From: Campylobacterales bacterium
GTDB lineage: Bacteria; Campylobacterota; Campylobacteria; Campylobacterales; QNZT01
DNA: 64,000 nucleotides
Direction: 5' to 3'
Assembly (NCBI GenBank): GCA_027023305.1
Contig: JALVVR010000034.1
Location: 44,266-108,265, forward strand
The notes beneath the pieces were generated by a model that made no database searches, was not told the DNA's origin, and was given only the letters and a program-made list of their open reading frames with translations. Below, in pieces: positions 27,292-36,332 of this stretch. The position numbers were made by a program, and so were the translations under genes. How positions within the stretch are numbered: position 1 is the stretch's first letter; each line of letters starts with the position of its first letter.

Positions 27292-27413
27292 GTATCTTCT
27301 ACCTTTTTGAAAAATTGTACTTTAAAGTAATTTAAAATACTTGAATTCACATTCTACACAAAGTTTTATTAAAGTTTGTTATAATTTCTCATATTTTTAA
27401 CAAAAGGTGTAAA

Positions 27414-28124
27414 ATGGGTAGAGCATTTGAATATCGAAGAGCTTCAAAAGAGAAGAGATGGGATAAAATGTCAAAAGTTTTTCCAAAGTTAGCTAAAGCT
27501 ATAACAATGGCAGCAAAAGAGGGTGGAACAGATCCTGATATGAATGCAAAGCTTAGAGCTACAATAGCAACAGCAAAAGCACAAAATCTTCCTAAAGACA
27601 ATATTGAAGCCGCCATAAAAAGAGCAAATGGTAAAGATGGAATAGATATCAAAGAGATAAGATATGATGGAAAAGCTCCTCATGGTGCTCTTATCATAGT
27701 AGAGTGTGCAACTGATAATAGTACTCGGACAGTGGCAAATGTTAAGTTTATATTTAACAAAAATGGAGGAGAAGTTTTAACTACTGGTTCACTTGATTTT
27801 ATGTTTACTAGAAAGAGTGTTATAGAGTTTAACAAAAGTGATGTTTTAGATGTAGAAGAGTTAGAGCTTGCTTTGATAGATGCTGGACTTGATGAGCTAG
27901 ATATAGAGGGAAATCATGTCATAGTTTATGGGGATTTTGAGAGTTTTGGAACTTTAAATAAAGCTTTAGAAGACATGGGAATAGAGATAGAAAAATCATC
28001 TTTAAAATATATACCAAATGTTCCGACAGAGTTTAGCGATGAGCAGTTAGAAGATATAGAAAAGCTAATAGATAAATTAGAAGATGACGATGATGTGCAA
28101 AATGTCTATACTAATATAGATTAA
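27414..28124 (+). CDS. YebC/PmpR-family protein (TACO1 homologue)
   Basis: A 236-residue protein. The N-terminus [29 protein letters not shown] is the family signature, followed by [35 protein letters not shown]. Described family members are DNA-binding regulators or, more recently, ribosome-associated factors that relieve stalling at proline stretches. The start lacks the first residues (AGHS) of many homologues but matches the usual Campylobacterota form. Convergent with the rhodanese gene through a shared hairpin. Confidence 0.92.
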   Translation: MGRAFEYRRASKEKRWDKMSKVFPKLAKAITMAAKEGGTDPDMNAKLRATIATAKAQNLPKDNIEAAIKRANGKDGIDIKEIRYDGKAPHGALIIVECATDNSTRTVANVKFIFNKNGGEVLTTGSLDFMFTRKSVIEFNKSDVLDVEELELALIDAGLDELDIEGNHVIVYGDFESFGTLNKALEDMGIEIEKSSLKYIPNVPTEFSDEQLEDIEKLIDKLEDDDDVQNVYTNID

Positions 28125-28138
28125 TAGTGAACAACTAA

Positions 28139-28179
28139 TAGTGAATAGTGGTATAAAGTGAAATATTCTTACTATTCAC
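28139..28179. terminator. shared hairpin between yebC-type and rhodanese genes
   Basis: AGTGAATAGT pairs with ACTATTCACT around a 21-nt loop, immediately between two convergent genes. The TAGTGAA motif also occurs twice just upstream, giving a short local repeat. Confidence 0.55.
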
Positions 28180-28815
28180 TTACTTAACTTCTTTTACATC
28201 CATGATAACTGTGGTTAGTCCTAAAAGTTTCCATCCTTGAAAACCATCTCTATACCACACTATTTTATCTGCAGGATAACCATTTTTAAGAAGACCTTTT
28301 ATGAGTCTTGATGATTGATCATCCCAAAGTCCATTACAAAAAACTATCAACTCTTTTACATTTGAGAAGTCAAGTCCAGAATTAGTTTTTTTAGCTCCTA
28401 ATAGTTCTAAAATACTTTCAACTGTTGCTTTGTCTGACTCAGTTACCAAGTTATAAGGTATATTTATGGCAGAGGGAATAGTTTCTACATTGTACCAACT
28501 AGGAAGTCTAGCATCTACAATAAGTCCTTTTCCTTTGTTTACATAGTTTTTTATGTAATTCACAAGTTCAACTTCAGCGATTGTTTTAACTCCATCTGCA
28601 ACTTTCATAGGATGAACACAAAATGGAGGACAAGCTCTCGAAGTTTTTGTATAGTCATCACTTAAAACATGATATGGGTCTTGAATCCTTTTAATATCCA
28701 CAGTTTGTCCCAAATGTTTTACAGGTATTTGTGATATTTGTTTAGTAATTTTAACTTTTAGATCTTGAGAAAATAGTGATATAACTAAAAAAGATAGAAT
28801 TATAATAACTTTCAT
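28180..28815 (-). CDS. exported rhodanese-domain protein
   Basis: A 211-residue periplasmic protein with a signal sequence (residues 1-16, ending LFSQ). A linker carries the Cys-containing ACPPFCVHPM, and a rhodanese domain follows (about 85-205) with GLIVDARLPSWYNVETIPSAINIP and the putative active-site cysteine in FCNGLWDDQS. The loop does not have the classical CX5R form; related periplasmic proteins have CNGPWCWQS-type loops. I start it at the ATG at 28815, which has GGAG about 7 nt before it. It may act in sulfur or redox chemistry in the periplasm. Confidence 0.75.
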   Translation of the reverse strand: MKVIIILSFLVISLFSQDLKVKITKQISQIPVKHLGQTVDIKRIQDPYHVLSDDYTKTSRACPPFCVHPMKVADGVKTIAEVELVNYIKNYVNKGKGLIVDARLPSWYNVETIPSAINIPYNLVTESDKATVESILELLGAKKTNSGLDFSNVKELIVFCNGLWDDQSSRLIKGLLKNGYPADKIVWYRDGFQGWKLLGLTTVIMDVKEVK

Positions 28816-28875
28816 AAATCGCTCCACTTAATAATATATTATGAGAATTATAACACTTTTAAAGTCTTAAGTCTA

Positions 28876-29076
28876 TCATCCACCACCTACAAACCGTAAA
28901 AATTCTACTGTTTGTCTATTTTGTAACACTTTTTCATTCCAATTTTCTTTTTTTACTACTTGCATATCAACTGCTACTGCCATAGTTTTCTCTCTAATAC
29001 CAAGCTCATCTAAGAGTTCACCCACTTTTATGTTTTCTTTTACCTCTTTATTTTCACCATTTACTATAAGTTTCAT
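28876..29076 (-). CDS. thiS: thiamine biosynthesis sulfur carrier
   Basis: A 66-residue ubiquitin-like protein ending in GGG. It begins MKLIVNGENKEV and has the LLDELGI helix and VAVDMQVV strand of ThiS. The C-terminal diglycine is adenylated by ThiF and thiocarboxylated to donate sulfur for the thiazole ring of thiamine. The other thi genes are not in the window. The start overlaps the stop of the upstream methyltransferase gene by 4 nt. Confidence 0.88.
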   Translation of the reverse strand: MKLIVNGENKEVKENIKVGELLDELGIREKTMAVAVDMQVVKKENWNEKVLQNRQTVEFLRFVGGG

Positions 29077-30104
29077 GATTTATCCTTTCTAAATATAACA
29101 CACTTAAATCTCTCTCCCATAAAAGTAGGGTTTAGTAAAGTTTTTGCTCTGTTTAATTCTGCTTCATATGTGTTTTGGTCACTATTTTTTGCTAAAAGCT
29201 CTAAAAGTTCACTTATCCCAAACTCTACTAAAGCAACAAGTTGAGTTTGAAAGCTATGTTTTTTAGCTCCACTTTTTTCAAACTCTCCTATGAGGTATGA
29301 AAAGTTTACATCATAGGTTATATCGCTTTTTTTAAAAAGAGACTCTAAACTTACATCTTTTGGTTTTTCCTCTTCCTCTTTTACAAAATCGGTCAGTGCA
29401 AAAAATGGATAAGTGTTATGTTTGTGATAGACTCTTAGAGAAAAATCTCGCCTTTGAGTTATCTCTCCATAATCAAATGTTACAAATTCATATCTTTTAA
29501 AAGCATTTGCCATCTTTTTTGCAAACCCATAGTAGCCAAGTCCTAGCTCTCCTCTAGTTATATCATACTCATGACATAGTTTTTTTATATCATCACTTAT
29601 ATCATGAAAGTAAGGAGTTTGTTCATCCATATATAGCATCTTGTTATCTTTTATCACTTCGCAAGGGAAGGCATCAAAGATTTCATTTGCTACAACAAAG
29701 GCTTCATCTATATTTACTTCATCCAAGTCTTTATAGTGTGTTAATTTTACTTCATCTCCAAAACACTCTTTGAAGTAGGAGAGTTGTTTTTTTGCATTTT
29801 CAATCTGTGGTTCTATGATAGCAAATGAGAGAGTTTTTAAAAGTTTAGGTCTTAAAGTATAGATAAACTGTACTATATCAGCTAACATATATCCCTTGTG
29901 AGCTCCTATCTCTACAATAGTTGTTTTTTTACTAAGATAGCCCTCATCAAAAACTTTGATAAATCTGTTTGCTATACTCCCACCAAAAAACATAGAGGAG
30001 CTTACAGAAGTATAAAAATCACCACCTTTTCCTATCTCTATAAAGTTTGTGTAGTAGCCATCTTTACCATAGAGCCACTCATTCATGTACTTGCTAAATC
30101 TCAT
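29073..30104 (-). CDS. MidA/NDUFAF7-like SAM-dependent methyltransferase
   Basis: A 343-residue protein of the DUF185 family. Markers are KYMNEWLYGKDGYYTN at the start, then GGDFYTSVSSSMFFGGSIANRF, the SAM site IVEIGAHKGYMLADIVQF, and VVANEIFDAFPCEVI. The human relative NDUFAF7 methylates an arginine of respiratory complex I; bacterial targets are unknown. I start it at ATG 30104 (GGAG just upstream); a longer frame to 30122 is possible. It overlaps the TolC-like gene by 11 nt and thiS by 4 nt. Confidence 0.82.
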   Translation of the reverse strand: MRFSKYMNEWLYGKDGYYTNFIEIGKGGDFYTSVSSSMFFGGSIANRFIKVFDEGYLSKKTTIVEIGAHKGYMLADIVQFIYTLRPKLLKTLSFAIIEPQIENAKKQLSYFKECFGDEVKLTHYKDLDEVNIDEAFVVANEIFDAFPCEVIKDNKMLYMDEQTPYFHDISDDIKKLCHEYDITRGELGLGYYGFAKKMANAFKRYEFVTFDYGEITQRRDFSLRVYHKHNTYPFFALTDFVKEEEEKPKDVSLESLFKKSDITYDVNFSYLIGEFEKSGAKKHSFQTQLVALVEFGISELLELLAKNSDQNTYEAELNRAKTLLNPTFMGERFKCVIFRKDKS

Positions 30105-31296
30105 GCATCTCCATCTTTTCAAAAAGTTTTAGTAAATTTATCTTTATATCATACTGTGTCAAAGTTAAATCATAAAGAAGTGATTTTTTACTGTTTTTAA
30201 GAGTTTGCAAATCATCTTTTGTTTTATCTCCAGCAAGAACTGCATTTTTTGTAGTTTTTATTAGTGAATTGTAAAGCTTTATGTTTTGCCTTATGATTTT
30301 GAGCTTGTTTTTTAGATTTTGCTCTTTTGCTAGGATGGTTTGATACTCACTTTTTATATCTTTTTGTTTTTGTTTTAGAGATAGTTTTTCTTTTAAAACT
30401 TCAAGTTTTTTTATCTCCATATCTCGACTTTCATTTAGAGAAAATGGTATGGATATAGCAACTCCGTAGTTTTTATACTCACTATTTTGCCAAGGTGAGT
30501 TAGCTACTTTTGTTTTGATATAGTTGTAGTCTGCTATCAAAGAGATAGTTGGAAGAAAGTTTGAAATAGTCATGTTTTTTAGTTCTTTAGTTTGCATAAG
30601 ATTTTGAGTCTGTTTTTTTAGTTCTAAGTTGTGATTTATAAACTCTTTTTTTGTAACAAGAGTTAGTATTGGTAGTTTCAAGGATTTGTATGAGTAGTTA
30701 GAAATGTTTTTAAAACTATTTTTTAACTCATCGTGTTTTGTCATAAAATCATTTAAAGTTAGTAGAAGATTGTTTTTTTTAAGAAGGGCTTGATTTAAAA
30801 AGCTTATATCATCATCTCCACTTAAAAATCTATCTTTTTTCCTTTTTATATCTAAAGTAGTATTTTTGATGTTTAGTTTAGTTTGTTTTATCTGAATGTC
30901 GAGTTTTTTTAGATTTAGAGTTAACTCATAGAGTCTTCTTATGAGTGAATTTTGTTGCAGAGATGTTGCTAAAGTTTTAAACTTTGCATTTGCATTTGCA
31001 TACTTTATAGCAAAGTAGATACCTCCACTTTTGAAAATAGGTTGATTTAGTGAAACTTTGAAGTATCTAGTTTTTTTCCAAGATGAAAGTTGGTTGTTTT
31101 TTGTATATGAGTAAGAAGCAACTATAGGTTCTATCCAATTTAATTTTAAGTTTTTGGATGAGAGTGTGTTTATCTCTTTTTGGATATTTAACTCTCCTTG
31201 ATTCTCTTTGTTTAAGTAATCAAATCCTGAGCCAAAGAGAGTTGACAGGCTAAGAGATAGTATTAAAAGCTTTTTCAACTCTTTTAAATCCTTCAT
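30094..31296 (-). CDS. TolC-family outer membrane protein
   Basis: A 400-residue protein with an N-terminal signal (residues 9-22, LLILSLSLSTLFGS) and long helical segments typical of TolC barrels with periplasmic helices. The family pattern is visible in the internal repeat: SLNQPIFKSGGI and, in the second half, AISIPFSLNESR, each after a run of alternating beta residues. It would be an outer-membrane exit duct for type I or RND export. Its first 47 nt lie inside argD. The ATG at 31296 has AGAGGA 6 nt upstream. No cognate inner-membrane pump is nearby. Confidence 0.75.
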   Translation of the reverse strand: MKDLKELKKLLILSLSLSTLFGSGFDYLNKENQGELNIQKEINTLSSKNLKLNWIEPIVASYSYTKNNQLSSWKKTRYFKVSLNQPIFKSGGIYFAIKYANANAKFKTLATSLQQNSLIRRLYELTLNLKKLDIQIKQTKLNIKNTTLDIKRKKDRFLSGDDDISFLNQALLKKNNLLLTLNDFMTKHDELKNSFKNISNYSYKSLKLPILTLVTKKEFINHNLELKKQTQNLMQTKELKNMTISNFLPTISLIADYNYIKTKVANSPWQNSEYKNYGVAISIPFSLNESRDMEIKKLEVLKEKLSLKQKQKDIKSEYQTILAKEQNLKNKLKIIRQNIKLYNSLIKTTKNAVLAGDKTKDDLQTLKNSKKSLLYDLTLTQYDIKINLLKLFEKMEMHEI

Positions 31297-32416
31297 CTAT
31301 TTCCTCTTTTGTGATAGTTAGAGGTGGCAAAAATCTTAAAGTGTTTCTTCCAGCTTTTAAAACTAAAACTCTTTGTTTAAAACACTCATTTATAAGTTTT
31401 GTTAGAGTATCACTGTCTTTTATCCTAAGTCCTTTCATGAGTCCTAAGCCAACCTCTTTTTCTACGAAATCATATTTTACAAAAGTTGATAGTTTTTGGT
31501 TAAAGTACTTAGTTGTTGATTTTATATCCTCATTTTCTAAGATATTTAAAACTTCCAGTGAAGCTCTTGTTACAAGATAGTTTCCACCAAATGTACTTCC
31601 ATGATCACCAGTTTTTAATACATCTTTTTTAGTGCTTATTACTGCTCCTATTGGCACTCCACCACCAAGTCCTTTAGCAAGAGTTACAATATCAGGTTTT
31701 ATATCGTAAAGGTTTGAAGCTAGAAATTTCCCTGTTCTGTACACTCCAGTTTGGACTTCATCTACTATAAGAAGTATATTTTTTCGTCCAAGAAGTTTTG
31801 CTAACTCTTGTACCTTTTTTTTCTCAAGAGGTTCTACTCCTCCCTCTCCTTGAACTAATTCTATCATGACAGCTACTGTATGGTCATCTATTAGAGATTC
31901 AATCTGTTCTATATCATTAGCATAGACAAATCCATCTGGAAATGGACCAAAATAGTTGTGCATAGACTCTTGTCCTGTGGCTTTTAGAGTTGAAATAGTT
32001 CGTCCATGAAAAGAGTGTTTTAGAGTGATGATTTTGTATCTTTTTATCTCTCCATCTACTTCTCCATATTTTCTAGCTATCTTTAAAGCTCCTTCATTTG
32101 CTTCAGCTCCACTATTTGCGAAAAACAGACCTGCATCCAATCCACTAAGTTCTACTATTTTTTTTGCTAACAAGGCTTGAGGTTCTATCAAGTATAGATT
32201 TGAGATATGGAGTATGTTTTTTGCTTGTTCACAAATAGCATCAGCCACTTGTTTGTTCCCATGACCTACACTAACTACACCAATCCCTGAAGTAAAGTCT
32301 ATATAGTCTTGGTTGTGCTTGTCAAAAAGGGTAGCATTTTTTCCACTTTTAAAGTTTGTATAGTTTCTTGCATAAGTGTTTAGTACATATTTTTTGTCTA
32401 TAGTTTTTAAGTCCAT
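31250..32416 (-). CDS. argD: acetylornithine aminotransferase
   Basis: A 388-residue PLP enzyme of arginine synthesis, converting N-acetylglutamate semialdehyde to N-acetylornithine. Class III aminotransferase marks: FFANSGAEANEGALKIARKY, HSFHGRT, LLIVDEVQTGVYRTG, and the PLP lysine in TLAKGLGGGVPIGA. Length matches ArgD. In many bacteria ArgD also does the succinyl-diaminopimelate step, which would link it to dapD at 12141; that is inference. First gene of the argD-tolC-midA-thiS chain. Confidence 0.92.
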   Translation of the reverse strand: MDLKTIDKKYVLNTYARNYTNFKSGKNATLFDKHNQDYIDFTSGIGVVSVGHGNKQVADAICEQAKNILHISNLYLIEPQALLAKKIVELSGLDAGLFFANSGAEANEGALKIARKYGEVDGEIKRYKIITLKHSFHGRTISTLKATGQESMHNYFGPFPDGFVYANDIEQIESLIDDHTVAVMIELVQGEGGVEPLEKKKVQELAKLLGRKNILLIVDEVQTGVYRTGKFLASNLYDIKPDIVTLAKGLGGGVPIGAVISTKKDVLKTGDHGSTFGGNYLVTRASLEVLNILENEDIKSTTKYFNQKLSTFVKYDFVEKEVGLGLMKGLRIKDSDTLTKLINECFKQRVLVLKAGRNTLRFLPPLTITKEEIDEGFKRVEKAFNTIS

Positions 32417-32507
32417 TTTTTTCCTTAAGCGATTTGTTGTATATTACATTATATATATTTGACCTTTAGAAAATAGAGGTTTTGAGATTTGGTAAAGGTA
32501 AAAGTTT

Positions 32508-32729
32508 ATGAAACTAAGGTTTAAGCGAAATTGTGATGATGAGTCTATGTTATTAGAGTTGGAAAATAATGGAATAGTTATAGAACTCAATGCAGAAGAT
32601 TTAAATCATTTTATACAAAATAGAGAGATTAATGATTTGATTTTTACAAATGACATGTCAAAAGAAGAAAAGATAAATATCAAACTTATGCTGGACAATG
32701 TGATAAGTGAGATCTTAAAAGATAGTTAG
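32508..32729 (+). CDS. small protein of unknown function
   Basis: A 73-residue acidic protein with no signal peptide. It starts with a short strand rich in Arg/Lys (MKLRFKRN), then alternating acidic segments and a C-terminal helix (NIKLMLDNVISEILK). I recognise no family. It is the first gene of a plus-strand operon running to 34903 and lies 3 nt before the next gene. AAAGG is about 9 nt before the ATG. Confidence 0.6.
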   Translation: MKLRFKRNCDDESMLLELENNGIVIELNAEDLNHFIQNREINDLIFTNDMSKEEKINIKLMLDNVISEILKDS

Positions 32730-32732
32730 GTA

Positions 32733-33089
32733 ATGTACACAAAAAAACAGATAGAAAAGTATGAAAGAACAAAATATACTAGAGAGTTAGAGAGATTTTT
32801 AAATCGTATAGTTAAATATGTATCCACTAAGGAGTTTAGTGAGGATGAGTTTAGTGAGTATGTTGATGAGATATTTAAGCCTTTTGAAGAGATAAAAAAG
32901 GTTATGTTAAATAGTAAGTATTTTAAAGAGTTGGAAAAGTTTGTAGAGTTTGGGGCAAATCTTCCATATCAAGAACTTAGTACTAATGAGATACAAAAAG
33001 TTGTACAATACAAAGCTAACCAACTTCAAAAAGTAAAAAGAGTAAAAAACTTTAATAAATCAAAACATAAAGGTAAATATCATGAATGA
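32733..33089 (+). CDS. small helical protein of unknown function
   Basis: A 118-residue charged, helical protein (pI high at the C-terminus: KVKRVKNFNKSKHKGKYHE). No signal or membrane segment. It overlaps the following CvfB-type gene by 8 nt and follows the 73-residue gene by 3 nt. I recognise no family. The basic tail may bind RNA, which would suit a partner of the S1-domain protein; this is inference only. Confidence 0.6.
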   Translation: MYTKKQIEKYERTKYTRELERFLNRIVKYVSTKEFSEDEFSEYVDEIFKPFEEIKKVMLNSKYFKELEKFVEFGANLPYQELSTNEIQKVVQYKANQLQKVKRVKNFNKSKHKGKYHE

Positions 33090-33921
33090 GAGCATAAAAG
33101 TAGGGGAGTATAACACTCTTTTGATAGATAGAGATAGCTCTCATGGATATTTTCTTGTAAGTGGTGATGAAAGTGATGTTTTACTTCCTTCTGCTTATGT
33201 AAAAGATGAGATGATGATAGGAGATGAAGTAAAAGTCTTTGTATATCGAGATAGTGAAGATAGACTTATCGCTACAACCCAGACTCCTAAACTTTGTGTT
33301 GGGGAATTTGCTTTTTTAGAGGTGGTTGATGAGAGTGATTTTGGGGTATTTGTTGATATTGGGCTTTTAAAGCATGTTTTAGTTCCTAAAAAGATGCAAA
33401 AAGGAAACTTAAAAGTAGGAAAGAGTTATCTTCTTGGTATGAGTTTAGATATGGATAGTGATAGGTTAGTGTGTGATATGAGGATACATAGGTATCTGGA
33501 TAAAGACTCTAGTCATGCAAAGCATTTAAAGCAAGTGGATTTGTTAGTAATAGCCAAAACTCCTTTAGGTTACAAAGTTATAGCTAACAATTCTTTTGAA
33601 GGACTTGTTTACGAAAATGAGATTTTTTCTCCTTTGAAAGTAGGAGATAAGTTAAAAGGATATGTTAAAAAAGTTAGAGAGGATGGAAAACTTGATATAT
33701 CTATAAATCCTATGGGGAAAAATAAATCAGATATTAATTCTCAAAAAGTAGTGGAAGTTTTAAAAGAAAATAATGGATTTTTGTTAGTAAACTATAAATC
33801 TGATGCTGATATAATAAAGAAGCATTTTGGTATGAGTAAAAAGGCTTTAAAAGCTAGTCTTACCAAGCTTTTAAACACAAACCAAATAGAACTAAAAGAT
33901 GAAGGAGTTAGTTTAAAATGA
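33082..33921 (+). CDS. CvfB-like S1-domain RNA-binding protein
   Basis: A 279-residue protein with tandem S1/OB folds and a C-terminal winged helix: LLIDRDSSHGYFLVSG, then FAFLEVVDESDFGVFVDIGL (classical S1), a third fold around GYKVIANNSFEGLVYENEIF, and the winged-helix segment HFGMSKKALKASLTKLL. This matches CvfB/YitL proteins (Conserved virulence factor B) that bind RNA. Length matches. The stop overlaps the next start (ATGA). Confidence 0.85.
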   Translation: MNESIKVGEYNTLLIDRDSSHGYFLVSGDESDVLLPSAYVKDEMMIGDEVKVFVYRDSEDRLIATTQTPKLCVGEFAFLEVVDESDFGVFVDIGLLKHVLVPKKMQKGNLKVGKSYLLGMSLDMDSDRLVCDMRIHRYLDKDSSHAKHLKQVDLLVIAKTPLGYKVIANNSFEGLVYENEIFSPLKVGDKLKGYVKKVREDGKLDISINPMGKNKSDINSQKVVEVLKENNGFLLVNYKSDADIIKKHFGMSKKALKASLTKLLNTNQIELKDEGVSLK

Positions 33922-34577
33922 ATAAAGTTATATATATAATAGTTGCAGTTTTAGTAGGAGTAGTTGGTTATCAAGCAGTACAGATGCAGGAGCTTAAAAA
34001 AGAGCTTATAAAAAAACAAAAAGAACCTGAAGTTCTTATACATATAGATAAAGTGCAAAGAACTAAACAGAGTTTACAAACTGATAAAAATAGCTCTTTA
34101 GATAGAGTTTTAAAAAGTGATTTTCAAAAGATTTTCAAAGATGTGTTTGGAAACAAAGAGGTAAAAGATGGGATTAATCAAAGTGTAACTGAGTTCAAGA
34201 AAGGGTTAAATCAAGCTATAATACAACTTCAAAAGCAAGTAAATAGTATGGATAAAGATAGTGGAAATATCTTTAATGATTTGATAAAAAATCTAGGAGC
34301 TGGGCAGTTTAAAACTTTTGTGGACAAAGGAAAGATTTATAGCTATGTTATAGATGTTGATGGTGAGCATTCAAAGGTAAATATAGATGCAAAAAATGGG
34401 TTTCTTTATGTAGATATAAGTTCAAAAGATGAAAAGAAAACTAAAAATAGTGTTGTAAAAGAACAAAGCAAAAAAAGTATAGTTTTGCAGTTACCTAAAG
34501 ATGGAGAGATTGAAAAGATTAGAAGCGAGTATAAAGATAAAAAACTATATATCACTATACCAAAGATAAAATCATGA
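33918..34577 (+). CDS. membrane-anchored protein with Hsp20-like C-terminal domain
   Basis: A 219-residue protein with a single N-terminal membrane anchor (residues 4-21), a coiled-coil stalk with QELKKELIKKQKE, a helical middle and a C-terminal beta domain (about 135-219). The end, SIVLQLPKDGEIEKIRSEYK followed by KDKKLYITIPK, resembles the last strands of the alpha-crystallin/Hsp20 fold, including the IxI-like ITI element. The usual N-terminal Hsp20 arm is replaced by the anchor, and topology suggests the domain faces the periplasm. Domain call is by pattern only. It overlaps its neighbours by 4 nt on both sides. Confidence 0.6.
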   Translation: MNKVIYIIVAVLVGVVGYQAVQMQELKKELIKKQKEPEVLIHIDKVQRTKQSLQTDKNSSLDRVLKSDFQKIFKDVFGNKEVKDGINQSVTEFKKGLNQAIIQLQKQVNSMDKDSGNIFNDLIKNLGAGQFKTFVDKGKIYSYVIDVDGEHSKVNIDAKNGFLYVDISSKDEKKTKNSVVKEQSKKSIVLQLPKDGEIEKIRSEYKDKKLYITIPKIKS

Positions 34578-34903
34578 TAGAGGTCAAAAGTTTAGATGAG
34601 GTAAAACGGCTTATAGATAGTGAGCTTGGGGTACTTCTTTACTTTTCAACTCCTACTTGCAATGTATGCCATGCACTAAAACCAAAAATAATAGAGGAGT
34701 TTGATAAAAACTTTCCTTTGATAAAAAAGGTTTTTGTAGATAGTAGTGAGCTTCCTGAGATAGGGGTAAATTATAATGTTTTTTCTGTTCCTACAATGCT
34801 ACTTTTTTTAGATAAAAAGGAGTTTGTAAGAGAGGGAAGAAATGTGAGTGTTCCAGTTTTTGTGGATAAGGTAAAAAGAGTATATTCCATCATGATGGGG
34901 TGA
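34574..34903 (+). CDS. thioredoxin-like protein
   Basis: A 109-residue thioredoxin fold without signal peptide. The active site is CNVC within LYFSTPTCNVCHALKPK (near residues 29-32), the cis-proline is in VFSVPTMLLF. This CxxC is unlike that of thioredoxin (CGPC), so a specialised redox role is likely. It is the last gene of the five-gene operon and overlaps the convergent yaaA by 14 nt. Confidence 0.82.
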   Translation: MIEVKSLDEVKRLIDSELGVLLYFSTPTCNVCHALKPKIIEEFDKNFPLIKKVFVDSSELPEIGVNYNVFSVPTMLLFLDKKEFVREGRNVSVPVFVDKVKRVYSIMMG

Positions 34904-35627
34904 TTTCATATATATACTCTTTTTGATTTTTCTTTTGAGTTATCTCTTTAATAGTTAGATTTTTAAAGTTTATCTCCTTAAACTCATCTTCATCTTGTGG
35001 TTTGTGGTATGCTAACTCTCTTAGTATTAATCCTCGATAAGCTTTTGCCCAGTGGCTGACTACTTTGCCATTTTTTAGAAACTTGCAGGTTATATACTCT
35101 TTTTTGATAGTGTAAAATTTTTCATAATGCTTTGCTCTAAGATCCATAATAAACTCATCTTCTAAAAATTTATCTAGTTCATCTGAAAAATTTTGTTTAT
35201 AAAACTTTGAGATATCAAAATCTCCAATCTTTGAACCTTGAGATAATCTATAATAAGGAATTTTATCTTTTGCTAAGAGGAGTCCAAATAGATTTGAAAA
35301 TATTATTAGATTGTTATCTATAAATTCTTGGGCTTTTGGATGGAGTGTATTATATGATAGATAATCATAAGCAACTCCATCATATTTTTGTATTGCTTTA
35401 AGAGTTTTCTCTTTAAATATATCTATATTTTTGTTATATATTATCTCTTCCTCTTTTTTTAGTCCAAAAAGTTTACTAAGTTCTTTTGTAGTTGAATTAT
35501 TTAAATAGTTTTGATATAGATTTAAAACTTCGTTTCGTGAGTTTTTTGTAAATGTAAGTGAATCTTTATCAAAAATTTCATTTCCACCTTTTATTTTTCC
35601 TTCACTTGGTGCAAAAAGTATTTTCAT
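34890..35627 (-). CDS. yaaA: YaaA-family peroxide stress protein
   Basis: A 245-residue UPF0246 protein. The N-terminus MKILFAPSEGKIKGG, the YDGVAYDYL segment and the C-terminal KNGKVVSHWAKAYRGLILRELA are family landmarks. E. coli YaaA reduces intracellular free iron and DNA damage during peroxide stress. Length is typical (245-258). Convergent with the thioredoxin-like gene and divergent from the tRNA-tuf operon. Confidence 0.9.
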   Translation of the reverse strand: MKILFAPSEGKIKGGNEIFDKDSLTFTKNSRNEVLNLYQNYLNNSTTKELSKLFGLKKEEEIIYNKNIDIFKEKTLKAIQKYDGVAYDYLSYNTLHPKAQEFIDNNLIIFSNLFGLLLAKDKIPYYRLSQGSKIGDFDISKFYKQNFSDELDKFLEDEFIMDLRAKHYEKFYTIKKEYITCKFLKNGKVVSHWAKAYRGLILRELAYHKPQDEDEFKEINFKNLTIKEITQKKNQKEYIYEITPS

Positions 35628-35704
35628 GGTATGCCTTTATATAGGGATTTTGAGAGTATATCAAAAAAAAGTGAAAATTTTTTATAAAAAAAGGGTGATT
35701 TTAC

Positions 35705-35733
35705 TTGACAAATAGAAAAAAATTGTATATAAT
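35705..35733 (+). promoter_or_regulatory. consensus sigma-70 promoter of the tRNA-tuf superoperon
   Basis: TTGACA (35705-35710) and TATAAT (35728-35733), exactly 17 nt apart, 33 nt before the first tRNA. This is the best promoter match in the window and fits a very strongly expressed stable-RNA operon. Confidence 0.9.
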
Positions 35734-35765
35734 CACGGCTCATTTATCGGGTAACCGATGAAAGT

Positions 35766-35841
<76 letters not shown>

Positions 35842-35888
35842 TTTTTTTAAATTACAGTGTTTGACCAGAAATGACTGGTGGAATAATT

Positions 35889-35974
<86 letters not shown>

Positions 35975-35982
35975 CTAAATAT

Positions 35983-36059
<77 letters not shown>

Positions 36060-36193
36060 TTTAAACTGGGAGCTGTTTGATTTCTACGGTTTTATTGTTG
36101 TAGTATCATTCTGCTTTTTTTAGTTTAAATCATAAATTTTAGTAATTGTAATAGGGTTAGTTTAGAGTTATTGGCATCAAGGGGAACCTTTTT

Positions 36194-36268
<75 letters not shown>

Positions 36269-36332
36269 GTAAAAGTTTTGGCCAAAACTTTTAACAAACA
36301 AGTTAAAAACAAATTTTAAATCGGAGGATACA

